A stretch of 64,000 nt of DNA from Geodermatophilus marinus (lineage in GTDB: Bacteria; Actinomycetota; Actinomycetes; Mycobacteriales; Geodermatophilaceae): positions 248,997 to 312,996 of the forward strand of contig NZ_QVQH01000002.1 of assembly GCF_003428645.1 (NCBI RefSeq), read 5' to 3'. Both the position numbers and the translations under genes were made by a program. The notes below the pieces were generated by a model, which was not told the DNA's origin, made no database searches, and was given only the letters and a program-made list of their open reading frames with translations. Shown here piece after piece: positions 18,488-26,446 of this stretch (positions are counted from its first letter, which is position 1; each line of letters starts with the position of its first letter).

Positions 18488-18871
18488 TCAGCCCTCCGGG
18501 GCCCGCCGGCGGATGCGCTGCGGGCTCGACCCCGGTACCCGCTCGATCTCCCCGCGCGCCTCGAGGTCGACCTTCGTGTAGGTCACGTAGTTGCGCAGCC
18601 GCCCGCCCGGGAAGAGCTCGTGCCGGCCGTACCGGTCCTGCCCGAGCGCCACGACGTCGCGCAGCAGCGCGGTCCCGTCCGGGCCGGCCAGCTCGTCGAT
18701 CGCGTCGAGGACGTGCGCGCGCAGCACCTCGTACTGGCGCAGGTCCATGGTCCAGCCGTCGAGGCCATCCGGCCGGGTCGCGTTGAACACCTCCACGCGG
18801 CCCCGGGCGCGGGCTTCGGCGTCCGCCGCCCAGGCGCTGTCGGGGACGGGGGCGGAGTGGGGATCGCTCAC
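18488..18871 (-). CDS. conserved small protein of unknown function
   Basis: A 127-residue soluble protein. The conserved-looking part is RVEVFNATRPDGLDGWTMD, then helices with FPGGRLRNYVTYTKVDLEARGEIERVPG; I recall similar small actinobacterial proteins, and the end resembles a winged-helix DNA-binding or GAF-less regulator fold, but no function is known to me. The GTG start overlaps the upstream beta-lactamase-family stop (GTGA), so the two are translationally coupled. Confidence 0.7.
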   Translation of the reverse strand: MSDPHSAPVPDSAWAADAEARARGRVEVFNATRPDGLDGWTMDLRQYEVLRAHVLDAIDELAGPDGTALLRDVVALGQDRYGRHELFPGGRLRNYVTYTKVDLEARGEIERVPGSSPQRIRRRAPEG

Positions 18872-20082
18872 GGGCCCCACTGTGCCCGCTGCCGGCCCGT
18901 CCGGCCCCGCCTCCCCGCGCGGCCTCCCGGCCAGGGCCCGAAGACGGCCGCCCGGAGGTCGCCGAACACGGCCGGCGGCTGCGGGGAGGACCACATCTGG
19001 TTGGTGAGCAGCACCGCGGTGGCGCCGGTGACCGGATCGGTCCACCAGGAGGACCCCAGCCCGCCGTCCCAGCCCCACGAGCCCGCGTGCCGCCCACCGG
19101 GCTCGTCCGCCCGCCGGACGCCGGTCCCCAGCCCCCAGCCGCCGCCCTCGTCGTCGACCGGGCCGGCCTGCTCGGTGAGCATGGCGCGCACCGTCCCGGC
19201 CTGGAGCACCGTCGTCCCGTCCGGCGTGCGGCCCCCGGCGGCGAGCACCCCCGCGAGGGCGGCGAGGTCGTCGACGGTCGAGACCAGCCCGTCGCCGCCG
19301 TCGGGGAAGGCCGGTGGGCGTGCCCACTGGCCGTCCGCGGGGTCGTAGAGCTCCCGCCGCCCGTCCGCGCCCGGCGGGCCCCAGTGCGGGCCCAGCCGGT
19401 CGCGGGCGCCTTCGGGCACGCCGAACCCGGTGCTCGTCATCCCCACCGGCCCGAGCACCCGCTCGGCCAGGACCTCGGGCAGCGGCCGCCCGGCCACCCG
19501 CGCGACGAGGACCCCGAGCACGCTGGCGCCGGTGTGGTACAGCCAGCGCCGGCCGGGCTGGTGCGCCAGCGGGAGGGTGGCCAGGCGGCGCAGCCACTCG
19601 TCCGGTGCCGGCGCGGCCTGCGGGGCGGGCGGGCCCACGGGGAGCCCCGCGGCCAGGGCCGCGGCCACGGTCGGGGACGGCCACGGCACCGTGAAGTCGA
19701 TGCCCAGGCCCAGCCGGCAGGTGAGGACGTCGCGCACCGTGATCGGCCGCTCCGCCGGCACGGTGCCCGCCGCCGGGTCGGTGGGGTCGGCCAGCACCCG
19801 CCGGTCGGCCAGCTCGGGGAGGATGCCGTCGACCGGGTCGTCGAGGCCGATCAACCCCTCCTCGAGCAGGGACAGCGCCGCCACCGCCACCACCGGCTTG
19901 GTGACCGACGCGACGCGGAAGACGGTGTCCGGCCGCACCGGGTCCTCCCCGCCGGGGGTGTGCACCCCGGCCGCGCCGCGGGCGACCTCGCCGTCCCGGT
20001 GCGCCCACCACGCCGCCCCGGGCACCGCCCCGGCCGCGACGTGGTCGCCCACCACCGCCGCGACGTCCTCCGCCAGCCCCAC
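18868..20082 (-). CDS. serine hydrolase of the beta-lactamase (class C)/PBP family
   Basis: A 404-residue beta-lactamase-fold serine hydrolase. The SxxK nucleophile motif is SVTK in FRVASVTKPVV (about residue 60), the YxN/S-type motif is YHTGAS, and the third motif near the end is probably HAGSWGW. There is no signal peptide or lipobox, so it is probably cytosolic, an esterase or peptidase rather than an antibiotic-resistance enzyme. The GTG start at 20082 follows GAGGAGG. It forms a coupled pair with the small downstream protein. Confidence 0.85.
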   Translation of the reverse strand: MGLAEDVAAVVGDHVAAGAVPGAAWWAHRDGEVARGAAGVHTPGGEDPVRPDTVFRVASVTKPVVAVAALSLLEEGLIGLDDPVDGILPELADRRVLADPTDPAAGTVPAERPITVRDVLTCRLGLGIDFTVPWPSPTVAAALAAGLPVGPPAPQAAPAPDEWLRRLATLPLAHQPGRRWLYHTGASVLGVLVARVAGRPLPEVLAERVLGPVGMTSTGFGVPEGARDRLGPHWGPPGADGRRELYDPADGQWARPPAFPDGGDGLVSTVDDLAALAGVLAAGGRTPDGTTVLQAGTVRAMLTEQAGPVDDEGGGWGLGTGVRRADEPGGRHAGSWGWDGGLGSSWWTDPVTGATAVLLTNQMWSSPQPPAVFGDLRAAVFGPWPGGRAGRRGRTGRQRAQWGP

Positions 20083-20177
20083 GGCCGCCTCCTCGCATCG
20101 GGTCCCGCCGGATCCGACCGGGCGGCGGCCGCGAACTCATCGGCGGGGACCCGCCGGCGGGGCCGCGACCCCCTCGG

Positions 20178-21368
20178 TCAGCGGACCGCCGCGCCCTCCA
20201 CGCCGAGCCGGCGGGCGAACCCGGGCGGGACCACGACGTCCTCGCGGCCCAGCTCGGTGACCGTCGAGTGGCCCATCCCGAGCAGCGCCGAGTCGACCCC
20301 GCTCCGCAGGACGTCGAGCACGTTCTCGACCCCGGCCTGCCCGTTGGCGGCCAGCCCCCACAGGTAGGCGCGGCCGATCATCACCGCTCGGGCACCCAGG
20401 GCGAGGGCCTTGACCACGTCGCTGCCGCGGCGGACGCCGCCGTCGAGCACGACCTCTACCCGGTCCCCGACGGCCTCGGCCACGGCGGGCAGCGCCCGGA
20501 TGGTGGCCGGGGTCCCGTCGAGGTTGTTGCCCCCGTGGTTGGACACCGAGATGGCGGTCACCCCGGCGTCCACCGCGCACCTGGCGTCGTCGACCCGGGT
20601 CACGCCCTTGAGCATGAACGGGCCGTCCCACTGCTCGCGCAGCCAGGCCACGTCCGCCCAGTCCGGCCGCTTGGACTGCATCCACTCGCCGTAGGCCTGG
20701 AAGAACGTGGGCGGCTCCTCGCCGTCGACGGCCATGTTCGGCACCGCCAGGCGGGGCAGCTGCAGCCGCCGGGCGTACCGCAGCAGCCAGCGCGGGCGCA
20801 GCGCGGCCTCGGGGGCGAACTTCACCATCGTCGGGAGGTCGAGCTGCTCGGGGATGTCGGGGCTGCCCCAGTCCCGGCCGGTGGCGAACGACCAGTCGAG
20901 GGTGAGGATGAGCCCCTTGGCCCCGGCCTTGCGGTGCCGCTCCAGCCGCCGGGCCATGGCCTCCCGGTCGCCCACCCAGTAGGTCTGGATGAACGTCTGC
21001 GGGTTGGCCTCGACCACCTGCTCGACGGGCCGGCTGCCGAAGGAGGACAGGCCCATCGCGGTGCCCTTGGCGTGCGCGGCGCGGGCGACGGCGACCTCCC
21101 CCTCGGGGTGCACCGCCTGGACGCCGACCGGCGAGATCATCACCGGCATCGAGATCGGCTGCCCCATCACCGAGGTGGACAGGTCGCGCTCCGCGGACAG
21201 CCCCGCGACGTGCGGGGCGAACCCCAGCTCGCTGAAGGCGTCGCAGTTGTCCTTGAGGGTCAGCCCCTCCTCGGACCCGGCGACGCAGGCCAGGTACACC
21301 GACCTGGGCAGCCGCTTCTTCGCCAGCCGCCGCGCCTCGGTGACGGTCTCGAACCACTCGTCAGACAT
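20178..21368 (-). CDS. MftD-like FMN-dependent alpha-hydroxyacid oxidase family protein (pre-mycofactocin synthase-like)
   Basis: A 396-residue FMN TIM-barrel of the alpha-hydroxyacid oxidase family. The FMN-binding and catalytic blocks are present: PVMISPVGVQAVHPEGE, the active-site His in SNHGGNNLDGTPATIRA and VVLDGGVRRGSDVVKALALGA. Lactate oxidases and monooxygenases have Arg after SNHGG; this one has Asn-Asn, as I recall for MftD, which oxidatively deaminates the mycofactocin precursor. The N-terminus WFETV and FAPHVAGLSAERDLST also resemble MftD. No mftA, B, C, E or F is in the window. It is 27 bp after a mycofactocin-type SDR in the same direction. Confidence 0.75.
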   Translation of the reverse strand: MSDEWFETVTEARRLAKKRLPRSVYLACVAGSEEGLTLKDNCDAFSELGFAPHVAGLSAERDLSTSVMGQPISMPVMISPVGVQAVHPEGEVAVARAAHAKGTAMGLSSFGSRPVEQVVEANPQTFIQTYWVGDREAMARRLERHRKAGAKGLILTLDWSFATGRDWGSPDIPEQLDLPTMVKFAPEAALRPRWLLRYARRLQLPRLAVPNMAVDGEEPPTFFQAYGEWMQSKRPDWADVAWLREQWDGPFMLKGVTRVDDARCAVDAGVTAISVSNHGGNNLDGTPATIRALPAVAEAVGDRVEVVLDGGVRRGSDVVKALALGARAVMIGRAYLWGLAANGQAGVENVLDVLRSGVDSALLGMGHSTVTELGREDVVVPPGFARRLGVEGAAVR

Positions 21369-21395
21369 CGTCGTCCCCTCCTCGGGTCCAGGGCG

Positions 21396-22238
21396 TCACT
21401 GGAGGGTGAACCCGGCGTCGACCTTCAGCTCCGTCCCGGTGACGTAGCGCGCCTCGTCGGAGGCGAGGAAGAGCAGGGCGTTGCTGACGTCGATCGGCTC
21501 CACCCAGGGGACGGGCAGGGCGTTCGTCTCCTGGAACGCCGGGGCCGCCTCCTCCTTGGTGGGGTGCTCGGCCTCGGGGAGGTAGAGCTTGTACGCCGAC
21601 TCGTTGAAGATCATGTCGGTGGCCACGCCGGTCGGGTGCACCGTGTTGACCCGGATGTTGTGCTGGGCGAATTCCATGCCCAGGGTCCGCATCAGCCCGA
21701 CGACGCCGTGCTTGGCGGCGGTGTAGGCGGCCACGTTGGGGAAGCCCTTGAGCCCCGCGGTGGAGCTGGTCAGGATGATCGACCCGCCGGTGCCCTGCTC
21801 GATCATGTGCGGGATCGCGGCCTTGCAGGTGTGGAAGACGCCGGTCAGGTTGATGTCGATGACGTCGCCCCACTTGCGGTCGGTGACGTCCAGCGTCGGG
21901 CCGAAGGTGAAGATGCCGGCGTTGGCCGACACGATGTCGACGTGCCCGAGCTGTTCGACGCCCTCGTCGAGCGCCGCCTTGAGCGCGTCGAAGTCCCGGA
22001 CGTCGGCCTTGCGGGTGACGATCCGGCGGTCGAGCGCCTCGACTTCCTTCGCCGTCCGGGCGAGGTCCTCCTCGCTCGGCATCGGGTAATGGTCCTCGGT
22101 CACCGACGCGACGTCCTCGCACAGGTCGACCGCGATGATGTCCGCGCCCTCTTGGGCGAGGCGGACCGCGTGGCTGCGGCCCTGGCCGCGTGCGGCACCG
22201 GTGATGAAGGCGACCTTGCCCTCGACTCGTCCTGCCAT
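21396..22238 (-). CDS. mycofactocin-coupled SDR family oxidoreductase (TIGR03971-like)
   Basis: A 280-residue short-chain dehydrogenase: NAD-binding TGAARGQGRSHAVRLAQEGA, NAG and the catalytic S-Y-K set in SSTAGLKG and YTAAKHG. The GQGRSHAV block, ADIIAVDLCEDV and the insert after it (YPMPSEEDLARTAKEV) are features of the SDR subfamily that keeps a non-exchangeable NAD and depends on mycofactocin to be re-oxidised. Its natural alcohol is unknown. ATG 22238 has GGAGG in front. It is the first gene of a two-gene unit with the MftD-like gene. Confidence 0.85.
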   Translation of the reverse strand: MAGRVEGKVAFITGAARGQGRSHAVRLAQEGADIIAVDLCEDVASVTEDHYPMPSEEDLARTAKEVEALDRRIVTRKADVRDFDALKAALDEGVEQLGHVDIVSANAGIFTFGPTLDVTDRKWGDVIDINLTGVFHTCKAAIPHMIEQGTGGSIILTSSTAGLKGFPNVAAYTAAKHGVVGLMRTLGMEFAQHNIRVNTVHPTGVATDMIFNESAYKLYLPEAEHPTKEEAAPAFQETNALPVPWVEPIDVSNALLFLASDEARYVTGTELKVDAGFTLQ

Positions 22239-22439
22239 GACTGCCTCCAGGTGTCGTCGTCGTGCTCGGTCGGAGGTCGGGCGCCGGGCGCCGGACCCCC
22301 GTCCCACGCGCTGCTCCATGGGTTCGAGGCACTGGCTGGCTACCCCCCGCCGACGAGGGGGCACCCCACCCGGCCACCCGTCACGGAACCGAAACGTGCC
22401 GATACGTGGTCACGGCGCCGCGCCGGGTAGCCGGTCGGC
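22239..22439. promoter_or_regulatory. divergent promoter region between the two SDR genes
   Basis: This 201-bp gap separates divergent starts. It contains tandem ACGTG motifs near 22393-22406 followed by a short CGTG..CACG imperfect palindrome, a possible operator. No regulator gene is adjacent, and no clear -35/-10 pair can be assigned. Confidence 0.3.
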
Positions 22440-23243
22440 ATGGCAGAGCAGCCGCGTCCGGTCGCCGTCGTCACCGGTGCCGCCCGGGGCATCGGCGCGG
22501 CGGTGGCCGAGGCCCTCGCCCGGGACGGCTGGGACCTCGTGCTCGGTGACGTCCCACGTCCCGACGCCGTGCCCGGGCTCGACTACCCGCTGGCCGGCGC
22601 CGAGGAGCTCGCCGACGTCGCCGAGCGCTGCGGGGCCGCCGGCGCCGCGGTGGCGACCGCCGCGTGCGACGTGCGCGACGAGGAAGCGGTGCAGCACCTG
22701 GTGGCGCGGGCCGGCGCGGGGCGGCTGCGGGCGGCGGTGGCGGTGGCGGGGGTGATGGGCGCCGACGGGCCGGCCTGGGAGCAGTCGGCGGCCGATCTCG
22801 ACCGGGACCTCGCGGTGGACCTGCACGGGGTGGCGCACCTGGCGCGGGCCGCGGTCCCGCGGCTGCTCGCCACCGGGGAACCCGCGCTCGGCCGGTTCGT
22901 GGCCGTGGTCTCCGCGGGGGGCGTGCGGGGGCTGCCCCGGCTGGCCTCCTACGTGGCCGCCAAGCACGGCGCCCTGGGCTACGTGCGGGCGCTGGCCACC
23001 GACCTCGCGCCGCACGGGGTCACCGCCAACGCGGTGCTGCCCGGGAGCACCCGCACGCGCCTGCTGGAGCGGACCGCCCGGGCCTACGGGCTGGGCTCGG
23101 TGGAGGAGTTCGCCGCCCAGCAGCGGCTCGGCCGGCTGGTCGAGCCGGCCGAGGTCGCCGAGACCGTCCGGTGGCTGTGCTCGCCGGTGTCCTCGGCGAC
23201 GACCGGGGCCGCGCTCCCGGTCGACGCCGGGTTCACCGGCTGA
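22440..23243 (+). CDS. mycofactocin-coupled SDR family oxidoreductase, second subfamily (TIGR04504-like)
   Basis: A 267-residue SDR: TGAARGIGAAVAEALA at the N-terminus, VAGVMGAD, a catalytic Ser in VSAGGVRGLP and YVAAKHG, and a C-terminal VDAGFTG. The YPLAGAEELADVAERCG insert, the PGSTRTRLLERTARAYGL block and SPVSSATTGAALPVDAGF resemble the second SDR subfamily found with mycofactocin. It is transcribed divergently from the other SDR/MftD-like pair. Substrate unknown. ATG 22440 lies close to its putative promoter. Confidence 0.75.
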   Translation: MAEQPRPVAVVTGAARGIGAAVAEALARDGWDLVLGDVPRPDAVPGLDYPLAGAEELADVAERCGAAGAAVATAACDVRDEEAVQHLVARAGAGRLRAAVAVAGVMGADGPAWEQSAADLDRDLAVDLHGVAHLARAAVPRLLATGEPALGRFVAVVSAGGVRGLPRLASYVAAKHGALGYVRALATDLAPHGVTANAVLPGSTRTRLLERTARAYGLGSVEEFAAQQRLGRLVEPAEVAETVRWLCSPVSSATTGAALPVDAGFTG

Positions 23244-23249
23244 CCGGCC

Positions 23250-23798
23250 TCACCCGTCGGCGGCCCGGCGGACCGCCGAGAGGTAGCGGGCCGTGGCCAG
23301 CCGCTGCACCGCCCAGGACGCCGGCCCGGCCAGGCGCGCCGCCGGGGTGGCCAGCCGGGAGAACACCCGAAGCCGGAACTCCACGGCGCCGTCCGGTCGC
23401 AGCCGGACGAGGAAGGCCTCCTCGCCGGTCTCCGGGTGCCCGGGGAGGGTGCCGTAGCCGAACCCGCGCTCGTCGCCGTCCGGCTGCGCCCAGACCACCC
23501 GGCAGGGGATGTCGTAGCCGGGCCGGGCGAACCCCGCGGTGAGGACGACGACCGTCCCCGGCTCGGTCGGCGGCCCGTCGGCGCGCACCCGCAGGCCCAC
23601 GCTGCGCTGCATGCGCCAGCCGAAGACCGCGGCGGCGGCCCGCTCGAACGCCGCGGGCCCGGAGCCGACGACCGCCGTGCGCTCGTCGCTGCGGTAGCCC
23701 GGGGGCGGCCACCGGCCGTCGCGGGTCGCGCCGACCTCCGGGTAGGTCAGCGGGACGCCGGCGAGGTCGGCGGGGGTCAGCGCGCGGAACAGGCCCAC
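23250..23798 (-). CDS. DUF1990 family protein
   Basis: A 182-residue protein of the DUF1990 family. Characteristic pieces are LTYPEVGATRDG near the N-terminus, then AAVFGWRMQRSVGLRV, FGYGTLPGHPETGEEAFLVR and a final RYLSAVRRAA. No biochemical role is established; a SRPBCC-like small-molecule-binding fold has been suggested for such proteins (inference). The start is GTG 23798 without a strong ribosome site. It ends 6 bp from the convergent SDR gene. Confidence 0.8.
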   Translation of the reverse strand: MGLFRALTPADLAGVPLTYPEVGATRDGRWPPPGYRSDERTAVVGSGPAAFERAAAAVFGWRMQRSVGLRVRADGPPTEPGTVVVLTAGFARPGYDIPCRVVWAQPDGDERGFGYGTLPGHPETGEEAFLVRLRPDGAVEFRLRVFSRLATPAARLAGPASWAVQRLATARYLSAVRRAADG

Positions 23799-23836
23799 GC
23801 CGGCCAGTGTCCGGCGCCGGTAGGGTCGCGGCCACT

Positions 23837-24691
23837 GTGCTGCCCGCCGTCACCGCCACCCGCTACGTCACCCCGCTGCGCGAGGGGGGCTCGCTGCCCG
23901 GGCTGATGGAGGCCGACGACCTCGGCACCTACGTGGTCAAGTGGCGCGCCGCCGGCCAGGGCGTGAAGGTGCTGGTCGCCGAGGTGGTGTGCGGGGAGCT
24001 CGCGCGGGCGCTGTCGCTGCCGGTGCCGGCCCTGGTGACCGTCGACGTCGTCCCCGAGCTGGCGGTGGGGGAGCCCGACCCCGAGGTGCAGGAGCTGCTG
24101 CAGCGCTCCGCGGGGCGCAACCTCGGGCTGGACTACCTGCCGGGCGCGCTGGACTTCGAGGCCGGGGTCGCCACGGTGGGCCCGGAGCTGGCCGGCCGGG
24201 TGCTGTGGTTCGACGCGCTCGTGGGCAACGTCGACCGGTCGTGGCGCAACCCCAACATGCTGTTCTGGCACGGCCGGCTGCAGCTGATCGACCACGGGGC
24301 GGCGCTGACCTTCCACCACTCGTGGCCGGGGGCGGCCGCCGCGGTGCGCCGGCCCTACGACGCCGGCCAGCACGCCCTGGTGGAGTGCGCGCCGGACGTC
24401 CGCGCGGCCGACACCGCGCTCGCCCCCCGGGTGACCCGGGAGCTGCTCGCGGGCGTGCTGGCCCAGGTGCCCGACGAGTGGCTGGACGGGCCCTCCCCGG
24501 AGGACCCGCCGGAGGCCGTCCGCGGGCGCTACGCCGACCAGCTGCTGGCCCGGCTCGGTGCCCGGGACGCCTGGCTGCCCCCGCTCGTCGAGGCCGCCCG
24601 CGCCGGCCGCCCCCGTCGCCGGGCCCCGCGGGGGGAGAACCGGCCGGCCTGGCTCGGCCCGCCCCCGCCGCCGGGGGTGAGCCAGCGGTGA
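23837..24691 (+). CDS. HipA-like kinase
   Basis: A 284-residue protein similar to the kinase domain of HipA and its free-standing relatives. Key pieces are the ATP-binding region near YVVKWRAAG, FDALVGNVDRSWRNPNM (Asp and Asn of the catalytic loop, about residues 125-141) and the metal-binding Asp in IDHGAALTF. It is much shorter than E. coli HipA and has no HipB antitoxin beside it. Instead it overlaps by 4 bases (GTGA) a DUF3037 gene, an arrangement I have seen widely. GTG 23837 was chosen because the conserved ATRYVTPLREGG follows; GTG 23807 is an alternative. Confidence 0.78.
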   Translation: MLPAVTATRYVTPLREGGSLPGLMEADDLGTYVVKWRAAGQGVKVLVAEVVCGELARALSLPVPALVTVDVVPELAVGEPDPEVQELLQRSAGRNLGLDYLPGALDFEAGVATVGPELAGRVLWFDALVGNVDRSWRNPNMLFWHGRLQLIDHGAALTFHHSWPGAAAAVRRPYDAGQHALVECAPDVRAADTALAPRVTRELLAGVLAQVPDEWLDGPSPEDPPEAVRGRYADQLLARLGARDAWLPPLVEAARAGRPRRRAPRGENRPAWLGPPPPPGVSQR

Positions 24692-25080
24692 GCCGGGACA
24701 CCTTCGAGTACGCCGTCCTGCGCGTCGTGCCCCGGGTGGAGCGCGGGGAGGCCATCAACGCCGGCGTCCTCGTGTACTGCCGGCAGCGCGACTACCTCGG
24801 CTCGCGGGTGCGGCTCGACGTCGACCGGCTGCGGGCGCTGGACCCGACCGCCGACCCGGAGGCGATCGGCCGGGCGCTGCAGGCCGCCGCCGACGTGTGC
24901 AGCGCCGACCCGGCCTCCGGCGCCGCCGGCCGCGAGGCGCTGGGCTCGCGGTTCCGCTGGCTGACCGCGCCGCGCAGCACCGTCGTCCAGCCCGGGCCGG
25001 TGCACACCGGGCTGACCGACGACCCGGACGCCGAGGCCGACCGGTTGCTGCGGCTGCTGGTGCTGCCCGTCGCCGGCTGA
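24688..25080 (+). CDS. DUF3037 family protein
   Basis: A 130-residue soluble protein of the DUF3037 family: FEYAVLRVVPRVERGEAINAGVLVYC at the N-terminus (split here by family alignment into YAVLRVVPRV and INAGVLVYC), a middle helix region, then SRFRWLTAPRSTVVQ and a HTGLTDDP tail. Its function is unknown. The GTG start overlaps the HipA-like stop, so the two proteins are likely made in fixed ratio and may act together, perhaps as kinase plus partner or substrate (inference). Confidence 0.82.
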   Translation: MSRDTFEYAVLRVVPRVERGEAINAGVLVYCRQRDYLGSRVRLDVDRLRALDPTADPEAIGRALQAAADVCSADPASGAAGREALGSRFRWLTAPRSTVVQPGPVHTGLTDDPDAEADRLLRLLVLPVAG

Positions 25081-25156
25081 CTCCCCCCGGGCCCCGGGCG
25101 TCCGGCCCGTACCCCGGGTCGCCGGTCCCGCGGTCACAGCGGCGTGGTCGTCGGGT

Positions 25157-25450
25157 TCAGGCGGGGAAGAGCCCGTCGATGCGGCGGGCCAGCTCCAGGT
25201 CCAGCTCGCTCACCCCGCCGGCCGAGTGGCTGACCAGCGAGAGGTGCAGGGTCCGCCAGCGCAGGTCGGCGTCGGGGTGGTGGTCCAGCTGCTCGGCGAC
25301 GAAGGCGATCCGGACCAGGGCGGCGACGGCGTCCGGGAAGCCGGGGAGCTCGATCGAGCGCCGGATCCCGTCCCCGTCGCCCGACCAGAGCGGCAGCCCG
25401 GCGAGGGCGGCGGAGAGCTCGTCGGGGGACAGGCGCGGCGGTCGGGCCAT
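25157..25450 (-). CDS. phhB: 4a-hydroxytetrahydrobiopterin dehydratase (pterin carbinolamine dehydratase)
   Basis: A 97-residue pterin-4a-carbinolamine dehydratase. The motif is LDHHPDADLRWRTLHLSL (about residues 55-72) with the conserved HHP and Trp, and the final SELDLELARRID helix is normal. The family recycles oxidised pterin after aromatic amino acid hydroxylases or contributes to molybdopterin metabolism; no such hydroxylase is in view, so the role is open. It follows cysH-type genes on the same strand but after a 118-bp gap read in its own direction, so it is probably separate. Confidence 0.88.
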   Translation of the reverse strand: MARPPRLSPDELSAALAGLPLWSGDGDGIRRSIELPGFPDAVAALVRIAFVAEQLDHHPDADLRWRTLHLSLVSHSAGGVSELDLELARRIDGLFPA

Positions 25451-25568
25451 GGCGTCAGTGTGCCGCCCCGGACGGCCTCGCCCCAGGGGGTTCGACGGCC
25501 TCGTCCCAGGGGTCCGCGGCGCCGGCCTCGTCCCCGGGCCCCACCGCGAGGTCCTTCCGGAGGTCCTG

Positions 25569-26279
25569 TCAGGCGTGCAGGCCGCACTCGGTCTTGCCGC
25601 GCCCGGCCCAGCGCCCGGCCCGGGGGTCCTCGCCCGGGGCCACCGGCCGGGTGCACGGCGCGCAGCCGATCGAGGCGTAGCCGACCTCGTGCAGCGGGTT
25701 GACCGGCACCTGGTGCTCGGCCAGGTAGGCGTCCACGTCGTCCTGGGTCCAGGCGGCGATCGGGTTGACCTTCACCATGCCGCGCCCGGCGTCCCAGTCC
25801 ACCAGGCGGGTGCCGGCCCGCGTCGGCGACTCGTCGCGGCGCACCCCGGAGCCCCAGGCCACGTACCCGGCCAGCGCCCGGGCCAGCGGCTGCACCTTGC
25901 GCAGCGCGCAGCACAGGTCCGGGTCCCGGTCGTGCAGCCGCGGGCCGTGCTCGGCGTCCTGCTCGGCGACCGTCCGCTCCGGGGTCGCGTTCACCAGCGT
26001 GATCGGCAGGACACCGCTGATCCAGTCGCGGGTGCCGATCGTCTCGGCGAAGTGGTAGCCGGTGTCCAGGAAGACGACGTGCACGCCCGCGACGGCGCGC
26101 GAGGCCAGGTGCGCCAGCAGCCCGTCGGCCATGGACGACGTGATCGCGAAGCCCTCGCCGAAGGTCTCCCCGGCCCAGCGCAGCACCGCCAGGGCCTGCT
26201 CCACCGGGTCGGCGATGCCCTCGAAACGGGCGTCGGCCTCGGCGGCCAGCTCGGGGGTCGGCGCCACGGCGGTCGTCAT
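25569..26279 (-). CDS. cysH: adenylyl-sulfate (APS) reductase, CysH family
   Basis: A 236-residue thioredoxin-dependent reductase making sulfite from APS. The PP-loop region is FAITSSMADG, FLDTGYHF is intact, and the C-terminal redox Cys lies in KTECGLH. The extra Cys pair in DLCCALRK and the CAPC pair in GYASIGCAPC would bind a [4Fe-4S] cluster, the mark of assimilatory APS reductases rather than PAPS-only enzymes. ATG 26279 overlaps the zinc-ribbon gene stop (ATGA). It is the last gene of the sulfite-reductase operon. Confidence 0.93.
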   Translation of the reverse strand: MTTAVAPTPELAAEADARFEGIADPVEQALAVLRWAGETFGEGFAITSSMADGLLAHLASRAVAGVHVVFLDTGYHFAETIGTRDWISGVLPITLVNATPERTVAEQDAEHGPRLHDRDPDLCCALRKVQPLARALAGYVAWGSGVRRDESPTRAGTRLVDWDAGRGMVKVNPIAAWTQDDVDAYLAEHQVPVNPLHEVGYASIGCAPCTRPVAPGEDPRAGRWAGRGKTECGLHA

Positions 26280-26446
26280 GGGTGCTGCACTCCTGTCCCG
26301 GTCAGCCGGACGGTGAAGGTCCGCAGGCAGGCGGCGCAGTGCCACTCGCCCCGGTCCCCGTGCGGGGTGAGCTCCTCGTCCCCGCAGTACGGGCAACAGA
26401 AGAGCGGCAGCTGCCGCGTCCGGCCCGAGGGGGTGTCCTCGGTCAC
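26276..26446 (-). CDS. small zinc-ribbon protein between sulfite reductase and cysH
   Basis: A 56-residue protein with CPYCGDEE and CAACLRTF, the two Cys pairs of a zinc ribbon. It overlaps the sulfite reductase stop (GTGA) and the cysH start (ATGA), so all three are coupled. Similar tiny genes sit at this place in many actinobacterial sulfate reduction operons; what they do is unknown to me, with metal handling or electron transfer to sulfite reductase the obvious guesses (inference). Confidence 0.8.
   Translation of the reverse strand: MTEDTPSGRTRQLPLFCCPYCGDEELTPHGDRGEWHCAACLRTFTVRLTGTGVQHP

Noticed and set aside
20141..20156. Hairpin before the MftD-like gene end
   Set aside because: The 7-bp arms leave only a 2-base loop, and such short GC palindromes are frequent by chance here.
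20178..21368. Lactate 2-monooxygenase or lactate dehydrogenase
   Set aside because: The residue after SNHGG is Asn, not the substrate-binding Arg of lactate enzymes, and the N-terminus resembles MftD.
23837..24691. Complete HipBA toxin-antitoxin system
   Set aside because: No small helix-turn-helix HipB gene lies on either side; the partner is DUF3037.
25451..25568. Hairpin between the pterin dehydratase and cysH
   Set aside because: The repeated AGGTCCT bases are direct, not inverted, so they do not pair.
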